Below, piece after piece: positions 1-6,559 of a DNA stretch of 8,989 nt; the stretch's first letter is position 1, and every line of letters starts with the position of its first letter. The stretch lies in contig JALWSW010000023.1 in the NCBI GenBank assembly GCA_027080125.1, forward strand, positions 1-8,989. The letters run 5' to 3'. The notes below the pieces were generated by a model. The model ran no database searches, was not told the origin of the DNA, and worked only from the letters and a program-made list of their open reading frames with translations. Source of the DNA: Campylobacterales bacterium (GTDB lineage: Bacteria > Campylobacterota_A > Desulfurellia > JAADFJ01). The position numbers were made by a program, and so were the translations under genes.

Positions 1-1410
1 CCTATAATGGGAGCAGCAGCATTCATTATGGCTGATTTTCTCGGCATTCCGTATATAAAAATTGCCGCCGCAGCGATAATTCCGGCATTGATGCATTATC
101 TTGCAATCTTCACAATGGTTCACCTTGAAGCAAAAAAGCAAGATATTCGGGGGCTTACCGACGATCAGATACCGGAATGGAAGCAGACTCTCAAGGACAA
201 GGGGCTTTTTCTGCTTCCTCTTGTTATGGTTATAGGTCTTCTGGTAAGCGGCACAACCCCATTTCTTGCGGCATTCTTTGGCATAATTACAACACTTTCG
301 CTTGCTCAGATTAAAGGCGAAACACAATATTTTCTTGTGCCCTATATTCTTTCGGTTTATCAAATCGTAACCGACTCATCTATATTCGGCAATCATCTCG
401 TATTAATTTTGGGTGTTTTGTTTATGATAGGACTATATTATTTTTATCTGAAACACAAAAAGTTTAATCTTCTGACATTTTCCGAATCCGTTTCTCTTGT
501 CATTCTGTTTTTTGCGCTCTCATTAACCATAGATGCGCGGCTTGCGTCATTTTGGGTAAATTTTGCAATTATAGCAATCGGCGTCTTTCATAAAGATTCG
601 ATAATACCGATACCGGCAATTGTGGAAGCGTTGAAAGACGGGGCAAAAAACGCCCTTGCAATCGGTGCCGCATGCGCTGCGGTTGGGCTTATAATAGGCG
701 CAACCACACTCACAGGCGCAGGACTTGCATTCTCGCAAAGCAGCGTTCAGATAGCAAAACTCACCGTCAGTATGCTTCATCAAATCGATATTTTTCATCT
801 TCTTTCCGGCTTTAATCTTGTTCTGCTGTTTACACTTATATATGTAATGCTTGCAAGCATAATACTTGGCAGCGGTCTTCCCACAACCGCTACCTATATC
901 ATTCTTGCGATAATAACCGCACCGGCTTTGGCAAACTTTGGAATAAGCCTGCTGGCTGCTCATATGTTTGTGCTCTATTATGGGGTTTTGGCAGATGTCA
1001 CACCTCCTGTTGCGCTTGCCGCTTATGCAGGTTCAGGTATCGCAGGATCCAATCCGTTCAAAACCGGATTGGTTGCATTCCGTTTGGCTGGTGGCAAAGC
1101 CACAGTGCCTTTTGCATTCGTCTATTCACCATCGCTATTACTTCTGCCATGGCTGACCGATAAAACCGGAATAGGCTTTCCGTATTATGATTTCATGATT
1201 GCATTTGCCTCTACCGTTATAGGCATATTTTCACTTGCCGCAGCGCTTGAGGGATTTCTGAAAACAGAGATGAAATGGTTTGAACGGTTAATTTTTATTG
1301 CTGCATCGATTGCCCTTCTTGCCCACGGAGCAGAAATGTTTGCCATAGGACTGACTCTGTTTGCAGCAGGCTTTTTCATACAGACGGCAAGATCAAAAAA
1401 GCTCATATAG
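1..1410 (+). CDS. TRAP transporter fused permease (4TM/12TM type), 5' partial
   Basis: Inner-membrane permease of a tripartite ATP-independent periplasmic (TRAP) transporter of the fused type, in which the small DctQ-like and large DctM-like subunits are one chain. The reading frame is open from base 1 (Pro-Ile-Met-Gly...), so the gene starts upstream; the visible part is about 469 residues, compared with more than 600 usual for the fused family. It is almost entirely hydrophobic helices. Family hallmarks are GSGLPTTATYIILA near residue 290, corresponding to the GxGLPTTAxY block of DctM, and the VTPPVALAAYAGSGIAG stretch followed by NPFKTG near residues 333-356. The C-terminal tail adds further membrane helices. 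Such transporters use a Na+ gradient and a periplasmic binding protein, commonly of the TAXI type; that gene is not in the window and would be expected upstream. The substrate cannot be told from the sequence. The gene converges on the aldehyde dehydrogenase 29 bases away. Confidence 0.93.
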   Translation, partial: PIMGAAAFIMADFLGIPYIKIAAAAIIPALMHYLAIFTMVHLEAKKQDIRGLTDDQIPEWKQTLKDKGLFLLPLVMVIGLLVSGTTPFLAAFFGIITTLSLAQIKGETQYFLVPYILSVYQIVTDSSIFGNHLVLILGVLFMIGLYYFYLKHKKFNLLTFSESVSLVILFFALSLTIDARLASFWVNFAIIAIGVFHKDSIIPIPAIVEALKDGAKNALAIGAACAAVGLIIGATTLTGAGLAFSQSSVQIAKLTVSMLHQIDIFHLLSGFNLVLLFTLIYVMLASIILGSGLPTTATYIILAIITAPALANFGISLLAAHMFVLYYGVLADVTPPVALAAYAGSGIAGSNPFKTGLVAFRLAGGKATVPFAFVYSPSLLLLPWLTDKTGIGFPYYDFMIAFASTVIGIFSLAAALEGFLKTEMKWFERLIFIAASIALLAHGAEMFAIGLTLFAAGFFIQTARSKKLI

Positions 1411-1439
1411 CAAGATTATAGAGTTGTTCTGCAAACAGT

Positions 1440-2687
1440 CTAAACCGTCGTTTCGACGCTTAAAAGTTTGGGACCTTGCTTTGTTATGAATTTTCCGGCT
1501 TTTATCTCCCATATCCAACCGGAATAACCGTATCCTCCGATAGGTCTTGTAACAAGAGCACCGCGCCAGCTTTCCCGCCTCGGTTTGTTATAACTTATTG
1601 TGCCAAATTTTCCGAACACAAACTTTTCTACCTTGTGGGCATATTTCTCGCCTTTTAGCTGTTCGACAAGCTCCCATGCATCCTGGCCGCCCCAAATCGA
1701 AGCTCTAAGACAATATTTATTGTCGATGGCTATTTTGTATGCTTCCTGCCTGTTTTCAAACGGCATTATCATACTCACCGGACCAAAAATCTCATCCTTC
1801 ATACCGAGCATTGAGTTGTTCGCCTCAGTTATTATGGTAGGCTGAACCATATTTCCCTCGATTTTTCCCCCATAAACGATTTTGCCGCCCTTCTCTTTTG
1901 CATCCTGAATTATCTCTTTCAATCTTTTAACCACAAAATCACTGGCAATGGGAACGATTTTCAGTTTTGACGGGTCGGTTTGATGATCTATCTCTTCGGT
2001 TAGTTTTATAAATTTATCAATAAATTCGCGATATAGCCTTTTTTGAACCAATATTCTTTCCGGAGCCGTGCAGGTCTGTCCCGAATAACCGTATTTTGCC
2101 TGAATCAAATCATCTAACGCATCATCTATCGGAGCATCCTCAAATACTATAAACGGGTCGTTTCCGGGTCCTTCGAATACAAGCTTTTTCCTGCTTTCCC
2201 TAATCGCTTCTTCATAGGGCAAAATATTTTGGTCGGACCCGAAAACTATTATAACATCGGTTGTATTATCATTTATGGCATTCTGAATAAATTTTTTTCC
2301 CGCCTCATAAGAGAATCGTATTTGCTCACCAAATATCGGTTTGTAAAGCCTTTCGGTAAGACGTGCAATCTCGCTTCCCTTGCTTGAAAACTTTACAACT
2401 ACCCTATTTCCTGCAATCCACGCCGAAAGTATTGCAACATTGAGCCATGCCGAGCCATCGTAAGGAAGCATTACTGCTACGCCTCCTGCCGGCTTTTTTC
2501 CCTCAATAAGAGCTTTTATTCGCGGAAACAGCCTCAACTGATTGATATTATGGTCAATCTCTCTTGCGCAATCATATTTGCAAAAGCCCAGATCATTAAT
2601 AGTTGTATTTATATATTCGTTTCTGTTCTCAAGAAGGCTGTCGGTAAATTGCCAAATTTTTTTTAGGTTTTCTTCAAAGCTATACAC
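1440..2687 (-). CDS. Aldehyde dehydrogenase family protein
   Basis: NAD(P)-dependent aldehyde dehydrogenase superfamily protein of 415 residues, expected to be cytosolic and to oxidise an aldehyde or acylate one. Visible active-site features are VVVKFSSKGSE with cofactor-binding Lys99, FEGPGNDP with the general-base Glu172, GYSGQTCTAPER with nucleophile Cys206, and EIFGPV at 299-304. It is shorter than the usual 450-500 residues; the N-terminus is abbreviated and the Rossmann part begins soon after a short helical stretch. The start is a GTG at 2687-2685, chosen because AAAGGAGGAA (2700-2691) sits 5 bases upstream; it overlaps the end of the MarR gene by 8 bases, so the two are one operon. 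A palindrome related to the MarR operator lies just upstream of this ribosome binding site. The ELGG motif typical of ALDHs is replaced by FEGPG, so the exact subfamily and substrate are unknown; an acyl-CoA reductase-like or semialdehyde dehydrogenase is possible. Confidence 0.88.
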   Translation of the reverse strand: MYSFEENLKKIWQFTDSLLENRNEYINTTINDLGFCKYDCAREIDHNINQLRLFPRIKALIEGKKPAGGVAVMLPYDGSAWLNVAILSAWIAGNRVVVKFSSKGSEIARLTERLYKPIFGEQIRFSYEAGKKFIQNAINDNTTDVIIVFGSDQNILPYEEAIRESRKKLVFEGPGNDPFIVFEDAPIDDALDDLIQAKYGYSGQTCTAPERILVQKRLYREFIDKFIKLTEEIDHQTDPSKLKIVPIASDFVVKRLKEIIQDAKEKGGKIVYGGKIEGNMVQPTIITEANNSMLGMKDEIFGPVSMIMPFENRQEAYKIAIDNKYCLRASIWGGQDAWELVEQLKGEKYAHKVEKFVFGKFGTISYNKPRRESWRGALVTRPIGGYGYSGWIWEIKAGKFITKQGPKLLSVETTV

Positions 2688-3117
2688 GGCTTCCTCCTTT
2701 GTTCAATAATGAACCCAATTTGTTTATTAATTTATATAATATCTCCATTTCAAGGGATGTTAAAACGTTAAACTGTTTCTTGAATTCATCTTGCAGTTTT
2801 ATCAGCAACAACTCCACTTCGGTTCTGCCGTTTCCGCTTAAGGAAAGCGTTTTTTCTTTTTTTTCGATAAGTCCTCTTTTTTCCAATTCCGAAGATACTA
2901 CAGATATATTGCTTTTGGCAAGAAACAGCGAATCGACAAGCTCCTGCTGCTTCAAAGGATATCGACTCATATAAAGCCTGAGCAGAACGTCAAAATGACT
3001 TTTTGTCAGCTGATGCATATTGAGAATTTTACGAATCTTGCATCTTTCAAGCTGATAGATTTTTTTTAACTGAATCCAGATTTTTGTTTCAATTGATAAT
3101 TCAAATTCATTGTTCAT
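2680..3117 (-). CDS. MarR-family transcriptional regulator
   Basis: Winged-helix DNA-binding regulator of 145 residues. The family pattern is clear: an N-terminal dimerisation helix, LTKSHFDVLLRLY, then the helix-turn-helix PLKQQELVDSLFLAKSNISVVSSELEKRGLI, a short charged wing (EKKEK), and C-terminal helices ending ILYKLINKLGSLLNKGG. The frame remains open up to a GTG at 3159, but the ATG at 3117 is preferred: the longer start has no Shine-Dalgarno and would place a TTGACA/TATATT promoter inside the gene, and the extra 14 residues (rich in Phe, Leu, Ile) are unlike MarR N-termini. From the promoter, transcription would begin about 2 bases before this ATG, implying a leaderless or nearly leaderless mRNA. 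The gene overlaps the downstream aldehyde dehydrogenase by 8 bases, so it most likely controls itself and that enzyme. The ligand is unknown; an aldehyde or an aromatic or fatty compound is a guess from context. Confidence 0.87.
   Translation of the reverse strand: MNNEFELSIETKIWIQLKKIYQLERCKIRKILNMHQLTKSHFDVLLRLYMSRYPLKQQELVDSLFLAKSNISVVSSELEKRGLIEKKEKTLSLSGNGRTEVELLLIKLQDEFKKQFNVLTSLEMEILYKLINKLGSLLNKGGSRV
2691..2714 (-). promoter_or_regulatory. Second operator-like palindrome abutting the ALDH ribosome binding site
   Basis: The plus strand at 2701-2714 reads GTTCAATAATGAAC, an inverted repeat of GTTCA around 4 bases. It matches 13 of 14 bases of the core of the perfect palindrome at the marR promoter (GTTCATTAATGAAC). 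It lies inside the last codons of marR and directly next to the AAAGGAGGAA ribosome binding site (2700-2691) of the aldehyde dehydrogenase. Protein binding here could block elongation or an internal promoter. That role is inference; the repeat itself is seen. Confidence 0.5.
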
Positions 3118-3128
3118 TAATGAACAAT
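3109..3128. promoter_or_regulatory. Perfect 20-bp palindrome, probable MarR operator
   Basis: ATTGTTCATT followed by its exact reverse complement AATGAACAAT, with no spacer. It covers the marR start codon (3117-3115) and three bases of the -10 box (3131-3126). Size, symmetry and position on the regulator's own promoter are what is expected of a MarR autoregulatory operator, which would block RNA polymerase directly. Binding by this particular regulator is inferred from position only. Confidence 0.75.
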
Positions 3129-3153
3129 ATAAACCGAAAAAAATTGCTGTCAA
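3126..3153 (-). promoter_or_regulatory. Sigma70-like promoter of the marR-ALDH operon
   Basis: Read on the minus strand: a consensus -35 box TTGACA (3153-3148), a 16-base T-rich spacer, and TATATT (3131-3126) as -10. Transcription would begin near 3119, about two bases before the ATG at 3117. The -10 overlaps the 20-bp palindrome, consistent with repression by occlusion. Confidence 0.7.
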
Positions 3154-3264
3154 GATCACTGGAGAACTAAAAGAGGTCAGTCGGCTTAAAAGAAAAGATC
3201 TATAACATTCTCATATCATTGAGAACGATTTTTCCGGCATATCCATCTCTTACACCTTTAAGGT

Positions 3265-3482
3265 ATGATTTTTAGCTTTGATCCCGGCTTTTTCTTAACC
3301 ACCGTATATGAATTTGCAAAGAAAAAAACTACGGAACCCTCTGTGCTACATGTGACAAATTTATCTACACGAAATTATTGCGTTTTGAAGACAAAGAAGA
3401 ATCTAACGGCAAGCACGCCTTGTCTACAGAAAGTATCATAAAAAGCCGTGAATTTATTTGCCGGATAATGGTCTCGTTATAA
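3265..3482 (+). pseudogene. Possible decayed reading frame with a CxxC, not recognised
   Basis: The 317-base gap between marR and the ArsA-like gene holds no intact gene. On the plus strand an ATG at 3265 opens a frame reading MIFSFDPGFFLTTVYEFAKK. If one shifts frame inside the A7 run at 3323-3329, it continues in a protein-like way through NYGTLCATCDKFIYTK and KSREFICRIM to a TAA at 3480-3482, giving roughly 72 residues. There is no good ribosome binding site, and stops lie just upstream in all frames I followed. It could be the remnant of a longer gene whose front is lost, or chance. I do not recognise the protein. It ends convergently on the stop of the ArsA-like gene, overlapping it by 6 bases. 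Confidence 0.25.
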
Positions 3483-4379
3483 AGGAAAATATTCTGCAGA
3501 ATTCAACTGTTTGATGCCTATGATTCCGCCTTCCTTGTACGGGAGAGCTTTGATAGAATAGTTTGAGAAAGATTTTTTTATGCCGCGCATAATGCTAAGA
3601 CTATCATCTGCAACCGGTTCAATATAGCGATTCACAATGATGGTTTTGGCTGAAATTTCAAGTTCTCTTAATCCATCTAATGTTCGTAGCGTCTCAGCAT
3701 AGGAAAGTTTATCTATATTCATTACGATAAATATCGAAGAAGATTTAGGATCGGAAAAGCGACTATAAATAAGCCTATTTTCCTCCTTTATCTTTTTAAG
3801 CTCGTTATAAACCTCATCGGTATTGGTTTTATCTTTCTGTGAGCTATCTGCAAAAACAGGTGATATGTTTTTTAGCGCTTCTCGCGTATCTACTATTTTT
3901 TTTCTGGCTTTCAACAATTTGTCCAACCATACTTCATTGATAATCGGAAGCGCCATAATTCGCAGCGCAAGTCCTGTTGGCGGAAGATCTATTACAACGT
4001 TCTCATAGATATCGATATTTACAAGCGACCATATAGCCCTTAGGAGTGCATCTTCTTCTACGCCCGGAGAAAACTTTAGAATATTCAAAGAGTCATCAAG
4101 ATTAAAAGCAGAAAGATACTTGTATTTTCTTTTAATCTTGATGGTTATTTGTTTCAGATATTCCTCTACCACCCTTTTATAATCAATTTCGCATGCGTCA
4201 AGATTTTCAGCAATGTTTATCGGTCTATGCTCCAGACTGATATCAAAAACATCTCCGAGGTTATGCGCAGGATCAGTTGATGCAATCAAAACTTTGGATT
4301 TTTTTGATAAGCGCAGGGCATTTATTGCGGCATTTGTTGTCTTGCCGACGCCTCCTTTTCCTAAGAAAAAGTAAATCAT
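3477..4379 (-). CDS. ArsA/GET3-like single-domain P-loop ATPase, last gene of the cstA operon
   Basis: Cytosolic ATPase of the deviant Walker A (SIMIBI) class, 300 residues. Residues 7-15 are GKGGVGKTT with the signature Lys8 that reaches across a dimer. STDPAHNLGDVF at 34-45 matches switch I of ArsA/GET3, DLPPTGLALRIMALP at 131-145 matches switch II (usually DTAPTGHTLRLL), and the adenine-contact stretch is IIVNRYIEP. It has one ATPase domain, unlike the tandem ArsA arsenite pump subunit. The only cysteine is Cys63, so neither the three arsenite-binding cysteines of ArsA nor the zinc CxxC of GET3 is present; arsenic resistance is therefore unlikely. The ATG overlaps the stop of the 86-residue gene by 4 bases (ATGA), which itself overlaps cstA, so it is made together with the transporter. 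Inferred role: an ATPase accessory that assembles, delivers or gates a CstA-associated membrane complex. Confidence 0.88.
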   Translation of the reverse strand: MIYFFLGKGGVGKTTNAAINALRLSKKSKVLIASTDPAHNLGDVFDISLEHRPINIAENLDACEIDYKRVVEEYLKQITIKIKRKYKYLSAFNLDDSLNILKFSPGVEEDALLRAIWSLVNIDIYENVVIDLPPTGLALRIMALPIINEVWLDKLLKARKKIVDTREALKNISPVFADSSQKDKTNTDEVYNELKKIKEENRLIYSRFSDPKSSSIFIVMNIDKLSYAETLRTLDGLRELEISAKTIIVNRYIEPVADDSLSIMRGIKKSFSNYSIKALPYKEGGIIGIKQLNSAEYFPL

Positions 4380-4636
4380 CCCATAAGCATTCTGGCAAGA
4401 TCGCCAAACAGATCATCCATTGATTCATCTCTGATTCTCAAACGTTTTATGTCGTTTTCCATAAATGGTAGCAATCTGAGTGTTATCCCGGCCGGTGGGG
4501 CTGGAAGCCCCACCAAAAAACCGAAAAGTATAAGTGCAAACCCTGCCTCTCTTTCAGCAAGAATGAAGTATAAATCATCTGTAGCTTTATTGCGCGCTAT
4601 TGATGAGAAAAGCTTCCAGAACGCTTTAAGTTGCAT
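4376..4636 (-). CDS. Uncharacterised 86-residue membrane-associated protein between cstA and the ATPase
   Basis: Not recognised with certainty. It has three parts: an amphipathic N-terminus (LKAFWKLFSSIARNK), a hydrophobic centre at residues 31-59 with a GLPAPPAG turn at 43-50 and a final LLPFM, and a charged C-terminal helix (DIKRLRIRDESMDDLFGDL). The Pro/Gly-rich turn in the hydrophobic part suggests a re-entrant loop or helical hairpin in the membrane instead of a straight transmembrane helix. There is no cysteine and no signal peptidase site. Its ATG lies inside the end of cstA (11-base overlap), and its stop overlaps the start of the ATPase by 4 bases, so translation of all three is linked. 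That arrangement is the main evidence that it is real. Inferred role: adaptor between CstA and the ATPase. A very stable stem-loop sits in its coding sequence. Confidence 0.75.
   Translation of the reverse strand: MQLKAFWKLFSSIARNKATDDLYFILAEREAGFALILFGFLVGLPAPPAGITLRLLPFMENDIKRLRIRDESMDDLFGDLARMLMG
4494..4514 (-). other. Strong 9-bp stem-loop inside the 86-residue gene
   Basis: GGTGGGGCT and AGCCCCACC form a perfect 9-bp, GC-rich stem around a 3-base loop, in otherwise AT-rich DNA. In the operon's mRNA it comes directly after a run of six U (4520-4515), so the U-run is on the wrong side for an intrinsic terminator of this operon. It encodes the VGLPAPP turn, so it may be a by-product of Gly/Pro codons, or it may tune translation or decay between cstA and the ATPase gene. 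Confidence 0.55.
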
Positions 4637-6371
4637 TTGCAGCTATCTGAGGAGATTTTTTCAAAGCCTTGAGGAAAGAGTATAGCAGTAATCCGTTAAG
4701 AATAAGCATAACAACTACAGCCAGACCGATAACCCATCCTTGAGCTACAGATTTATGCAAAAATACCGGAATTGCAGTAAATAGATACCAGATAAGTGCT
4801 ACTGTTAATGTAATCCACAAAAAGAAAGCAGGAGTAACCACAGATATTTTATATGCAGTCGTTGCATTTAGCTCCTTTATAGCCCAAAGTGCTACGGTTA
4901 AGAGAGCTATACTTGCCAATGTCTGATTTGCGCCTCCGAAGGCAGGCCAGATGACTCTCCATGCACCACCCCACGCCAACCATATTCCTACGGCCGCAGT
5001 AGGTATGGATCCTATCCATTTGCTTGTTATAAAATCATGAAATGCACCATCTTTCATTGGAGCCCAAATCTCAGCCCAGGTAAATCGTCCCAGTCTGTTG
5101 CAGGTATCAAGCGTTGTCATAGCAAATGCAGCTACCCACAAACCGGCAAAGACAGCCATCGCATGAATTGGCAAGCCTAAACCTGCGTTTGCTGCCCTGC
5201 CGTACGATTTTGCGAAAATTCCAACAGGTCCTCCGGCAAACTTCAAATTTCCAGTATAATGAGCACCGAAACTTGCAGCAGATGTGATCAAGGTTTTTGC
5301 ATGTTCGCCTAAAACGGTTAAACCAAAAGCTGCTATCGAACCGACAACTATTGTTGAAAGAAAACCTTCGGTAAGCATTCCGCCTGCTCCAATCAACGAG
5401 CCGCTCGATTCTTTGTCAAGCTGTTTGGAACTGGTACCCGATGAAACCAGCGAGTGAAACCCGGATAAAGATCCGCATGCAATTATGAGGGGAATGACAG
5501 GCCAAAACGGGCTCGGCTTGCCTGCAACAATAGCCGCACTCCAGGTTGTATATCCGGGTGTAACGAGATGCCCACTACCGGTAAAGCCGATAATTAGTAA
5601 AGATAGCCCACCGACAGCAAGACCAAAATACAGTATGTATGAATTTAAATAATCTCTCGGCTGCATAAGAATCCAAACGGGCAGAGCGGCTGCTACGATG
5701 ATATAGATTAGAATGACTATCATCCATGTATGGAAAGATGCATGTATAGGGTATGAAAGACCGATCCAGATGGATAGTACTATGAGCACCAGGCCTATAA
5801 CTGTGGCGACTGTGAAATTGACTTTTGCTCTGTAAGCCAATAAGCCGGTTATGACAGCAGCTACAATAAACAGAAGAAACGCTGTTGGAACTGCAGGTTC
5901 TTTAACAAATATTATACCCATCACCGCACCAAATGCTGCAACAATCAGTATTAGTGTTAAGAAAATAAACCAGCTAAACAGATAGCCGGTACCTTTGTTG
6001 GTAAGTTCTCCTGCGATCCATGCTATTGATTTGCCCTTTTTTCGTACCGATGCCATTAATGAGAGATAATCGTGCACCATTCCAATAAATACATTGCCAA
6101 ACCAGATCCACAAGATAGCAGGTATCCACCCCCATGCTATTGCAATTGCCGGTCCGATTATCGGAGCGGCACCTGCTATCGAAGCAAAATGGTGACCGAA
6201 TAAAACCCATTTGTTTGCTGGTACATAATCAACGCCGTCATTAATTTCGACGGCCGGAGTCTTTCTCGAGTCATCAACCTTGACCAAATTTTTGGAAATC
6301 CTTTTGCCGTATACCCAGTATGAAGCAAAATAGATAAGCAAAGCCAGAATAATCAGTAATGCGGTACTCAT
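4626..6371 (-). CDS. cstA: Carbon starvation protein CstA family transporter
   Basis: Polytopic inner-membrane protein of 581 residues of the CstA family, whose characterised members are linked to peptide and pyruvate uptake during nutrient limitation. The N-terminal helix is followed by the family block GHHFASIAGAAPIIGPAIA (59-77), WGWIPAILWIWFGNVF and GMVHDY (97-102). Later blocks include QPRDYLNSY, the SGTSSKQL loop and the LDTCNRLGRF stretch near the C-terminal third. It is shorter than Escherichia coli CstA (about 700 residues), within the range of the shorter family members. The ATG at 6371 is preceded by AGGAGG 8 bases upstream. It is the first gene of a coupled operon with a small membrane protein and an ArsA-like ATPase. 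The commonly seen partner YbdD and a LytTR two-component system are not present here. Substrate is not determinable from sequence. Confidence 0.95.
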   Translation of the reverse strand: MSTALLIILALLIYFASYWVYGKRISKNLVKVDDSRKTPAVEINDGVDYVPANKWVLFGHHFASIAGAAPIIGPAIAIAWGWIPAILWIWFGNVFIGMVHDYLSLMASVRKKGKSIAWIAGELTNKGTGYLFSWFIFLTLILIVAAFGAVMGIIFVKEPAVPTAFLLFIVAAVITGLLAYRAKVNFTVATVIGLVLIVLSIWIGLSYPIHASFHTWMIVILIYIIVAAALPVWILMQPRDYLNSYILYFGLAVGGLSLLIIGFTGSGHLVTPGYTTWSAAIVAGKPSPFWPVIPLIIACGSLSGFHSLVSSGTSSKQLDKESSGSLIGAGGMLTEGFLSTIVVGSIAAFGLTVLGEHAKTLITSAASFGAHYTGNLKFAGGPVGIFAKSYGRAANAGLGLPIHAMAVFAGLWVAAFAMTTLDTCNRLGRFTWAEIWAPMKDGAFHDFITSKWIGSIPTAAVGIWLAWGGAWRVIWPAFGGANQTLASIALLTVALWAIKELNATTAYKISVVTPAFFLWITLTVALIWYLFTAIPVFLHKSVAQGWVIGLAVVVMLILNGLLLYSFLKALKKSPQIAANAT

Positions 6372-6453
6372 ATTTATTTCCTCCTAAGACTAAATGTATG
6401 TCTCGCATCTGTTACGCAAACAACCCCCTATTACCCATTGATCAGACATTAGA

Positions 6454-6471
6454 TTAATTCATATATCCTCC
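6454..6471 (-). promoter_or_regulatory. Minimal upstream reading frame (Met-Asn-stop) in the cstA leader
   Basis: On the minus strand GGAGG (6471-6467), four bases, then ATG AAT TAA (6462-6454). A strong ribosome binding site thus serves a two-codon frame about 80 bases before cstA. It falls between the predicted start of transcription (near 6474) and the cstA start, so it would be in the mRNA. It could be chance; a start-stop site can hold ribosomes and influence leader stability. Confidence 0.35.
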
Positions 6472-6480
6472 CTGCCCTCT

Positions 6481-6524
6481 ATTATATAACAAATCAGTTT
6501 AGTTACAAAATTTTTTGTTGTCAA
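6481..6524 (-). promoter_or_regulatory. Promoter region of the cstA operon (two overlapping candidates)
   Basis: Minus strand. Candidate one has a perfect -10 TATAAT (6486-6481) with TTGTAA (6508-6503) 16 bases upstream. Candidate two has a perfect -35 TTGACA (6524-6519) with a weaker TAAACT (6501-6496) 17 bases downstream. An AT-rich inverted repeat ACAAAA/TTTTGT (6505-6518) lies between them and might be an operator. The leader to the cstA ATG would be about 100 bases. Confidence 0.5.
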
Positions 6525-6559
6525 GCATGAGTAAACTTTTTATTAGTCACGATACATTA

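Noticed and set aside
547..963. Cysteine- and tyrosine-rich minus-strand open frame
   Set aside because: It lies wholly inside the TRAP permease gene and its composition is the complement of hydrophobic codons on the other strand.
1446..1458. CGTCG-TTT-CGACG hairpin at the convergent ends of the TRAP and aldehyde dehydrogenase genes, as a shared terminator
   Set aside because: The stem is only 5 bp and no convincing U-run follows on either strand.
3115..3159. Longer MarR start at the GTG at 3159
   Set aside because: No ribosome binding site; it would place the -35, -10 and operator inside the gene, and the extra residues do not look like a MarR N-terminus.
3208..3225. TTCTCA/TGAGAA hairpin followed by TTTTT on the plus strand, as a terminator
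   Set aside because: The stem is short and AT-rich, four bases separate it from the T-run, and no plus-strand gene ends just before it. For the minus-strand ATPase operon the T-run is on the wrong side.
4508..4520. Programmed -1 frameshift (U UUU UUG before a stem-loop) in the 86-residue gene
   Set aside because: The heptamer is in the right frame, but the stem begins inside it with none of the usual 5-9 base spacer, and the -1 frame ends after about 29 unremarkable codons.
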